Both the position numbers and the translations under genes were made by a program. 64,000 nucleotides of DNA from Paramacrobiotus metropolitanus (Eukaryota; Tardigrada; Eutardigrada; Parachela; Macrobiotidae), in assembly GCF_019649055.1 (NCBI RefSeq), contig NW_026570315.1, positions 496,001-560,000 on the forward strand, read 5' to 3'. This document shows positions 63,837-64,000 of this stretch, one piece after another (the first letter of the stretch is position 1; each line of letters begins with the position of its first letter). Under the pieces are notes generated by a model, which saw nothing but the letters and a program-made list of their open reading frames with translations, had not been told where the DNA came from and did not search any database.

Positions 63837-64000
63837 AGAGGGAGGGAAAATGAAAGGGAGGGATTTCCATTGGTCGAAAAGAAGAAGGGAAATTCAAAGG
63901 GAGGGATTTTCATTGGTCAAAAGAGGAGGGAAAACTAAAGGAAGGGATTTTGAGTAGTCGAAGAGAGGAAGGGAAATTGTTTAACCCAGAAAGGAGGGAA
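63837..64000 (+). repeat. Purine-rich tandem repeat, about 45-50 bp unit
   Basis: At least three units of the form AAAGGGAGGGATTT..CATTGGTC..AAGAGGAGGGAAA follow each other and run off the right edge. They abut the integrase fragment. Most of the unit is purine on the plus strand, so it could form unusual structures, but it is an ordinary-looking minisatellite. Confidence 0.75.

Overview
The window is invertebrate nuclear DNA made almost entirely of nested transposable elements, and no intact host gene was recognised. The best clue to the host is a cox3 fragment of mitochondrial origin (30391-30687, minus strand). It reads correctly only if TGA is Trp and AGA/AGG is Ser, which is the invertebrate mitochondrial code, so the host is a bilaterian invertebrate. 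I cannot name the species.

Layout. 1-3722: a degenerate, internally deleted Ty3/Gypsy element on the minus strand (Gypsy-1). 3723-16046: a 5'-truncated minus-strand copy (copy L) of a giant retroelement. 16047-19885: AT-rich repeats, a LINE 3' remnant and unrecognised coding debris. 19886-51480: a much longer plus-strand copy of the same giant element (copy R). 51481-53185: non-coding flank. 53190-59930: a second, divergent relative (E2) that has the downstream genes but no gag-pol. 59931-64000: mostly non-coding, with a Gypsy integrase fragment and a tandem repeat at the end.

Copy R has Ty3/Gypsy gene order: a Gag with coiled-coil, RGG and CCHC regions, then protease, reverse transcriptase, RNase H, integrase, GPY/F-like module and an AT-hook tail. 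Two further cistrons follow in the same direction. ORF2 would be roughly 3,400 codons after nested insertions are removed: Pro-rich and coiled-coil repeats, basic, conserved and acidic parts, then winged-helix-like domains. ORF3 is about 725 codons: an N-terminal CxxC zinc-finger-like region and a conserved C-terminal domain. A 3' region of about 2.5 kb follows. L and R carry different stops and frameshifts but share the terminal stops of ORF2 and ORF3, so the ancestral frames can be inferred. None of the copies is intact. R is interrupted by a mitochondrial insertion, a 465-bp TA-flanked MITE, and a LINE that itself carries a 966-bp inverted-repeat element.

Three signals stand out. (1) Dozens of tiny hairpins of the form stem-CC-ACAAA/ACACA-GG-stem have varying but self-complementary stems. 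They lie in coding and non-coding parts, at matching positions in L and R, and nearly always in the element's sense orientation, which suggests an RNA-level role. (2) A repeated intercistronic module, (C/T)ATAGG repeats followed by a TTAACAG-type 3' splice acceptor, lies before ORF2, before ORF3 and, less clearly, before gag. A variant lies before ORF3 of E2. It suggests these cistrons are expressed by cis- or trans-splicing. (3) The end of ORF2 and all of ORF3 are conserved in E2, which has lost or never had pol, so these accessory proteins may define a family of giant retroelements.

All alignments were made by eye. Coordinates of element ends are approximate unless an exact target-site duplication is given.
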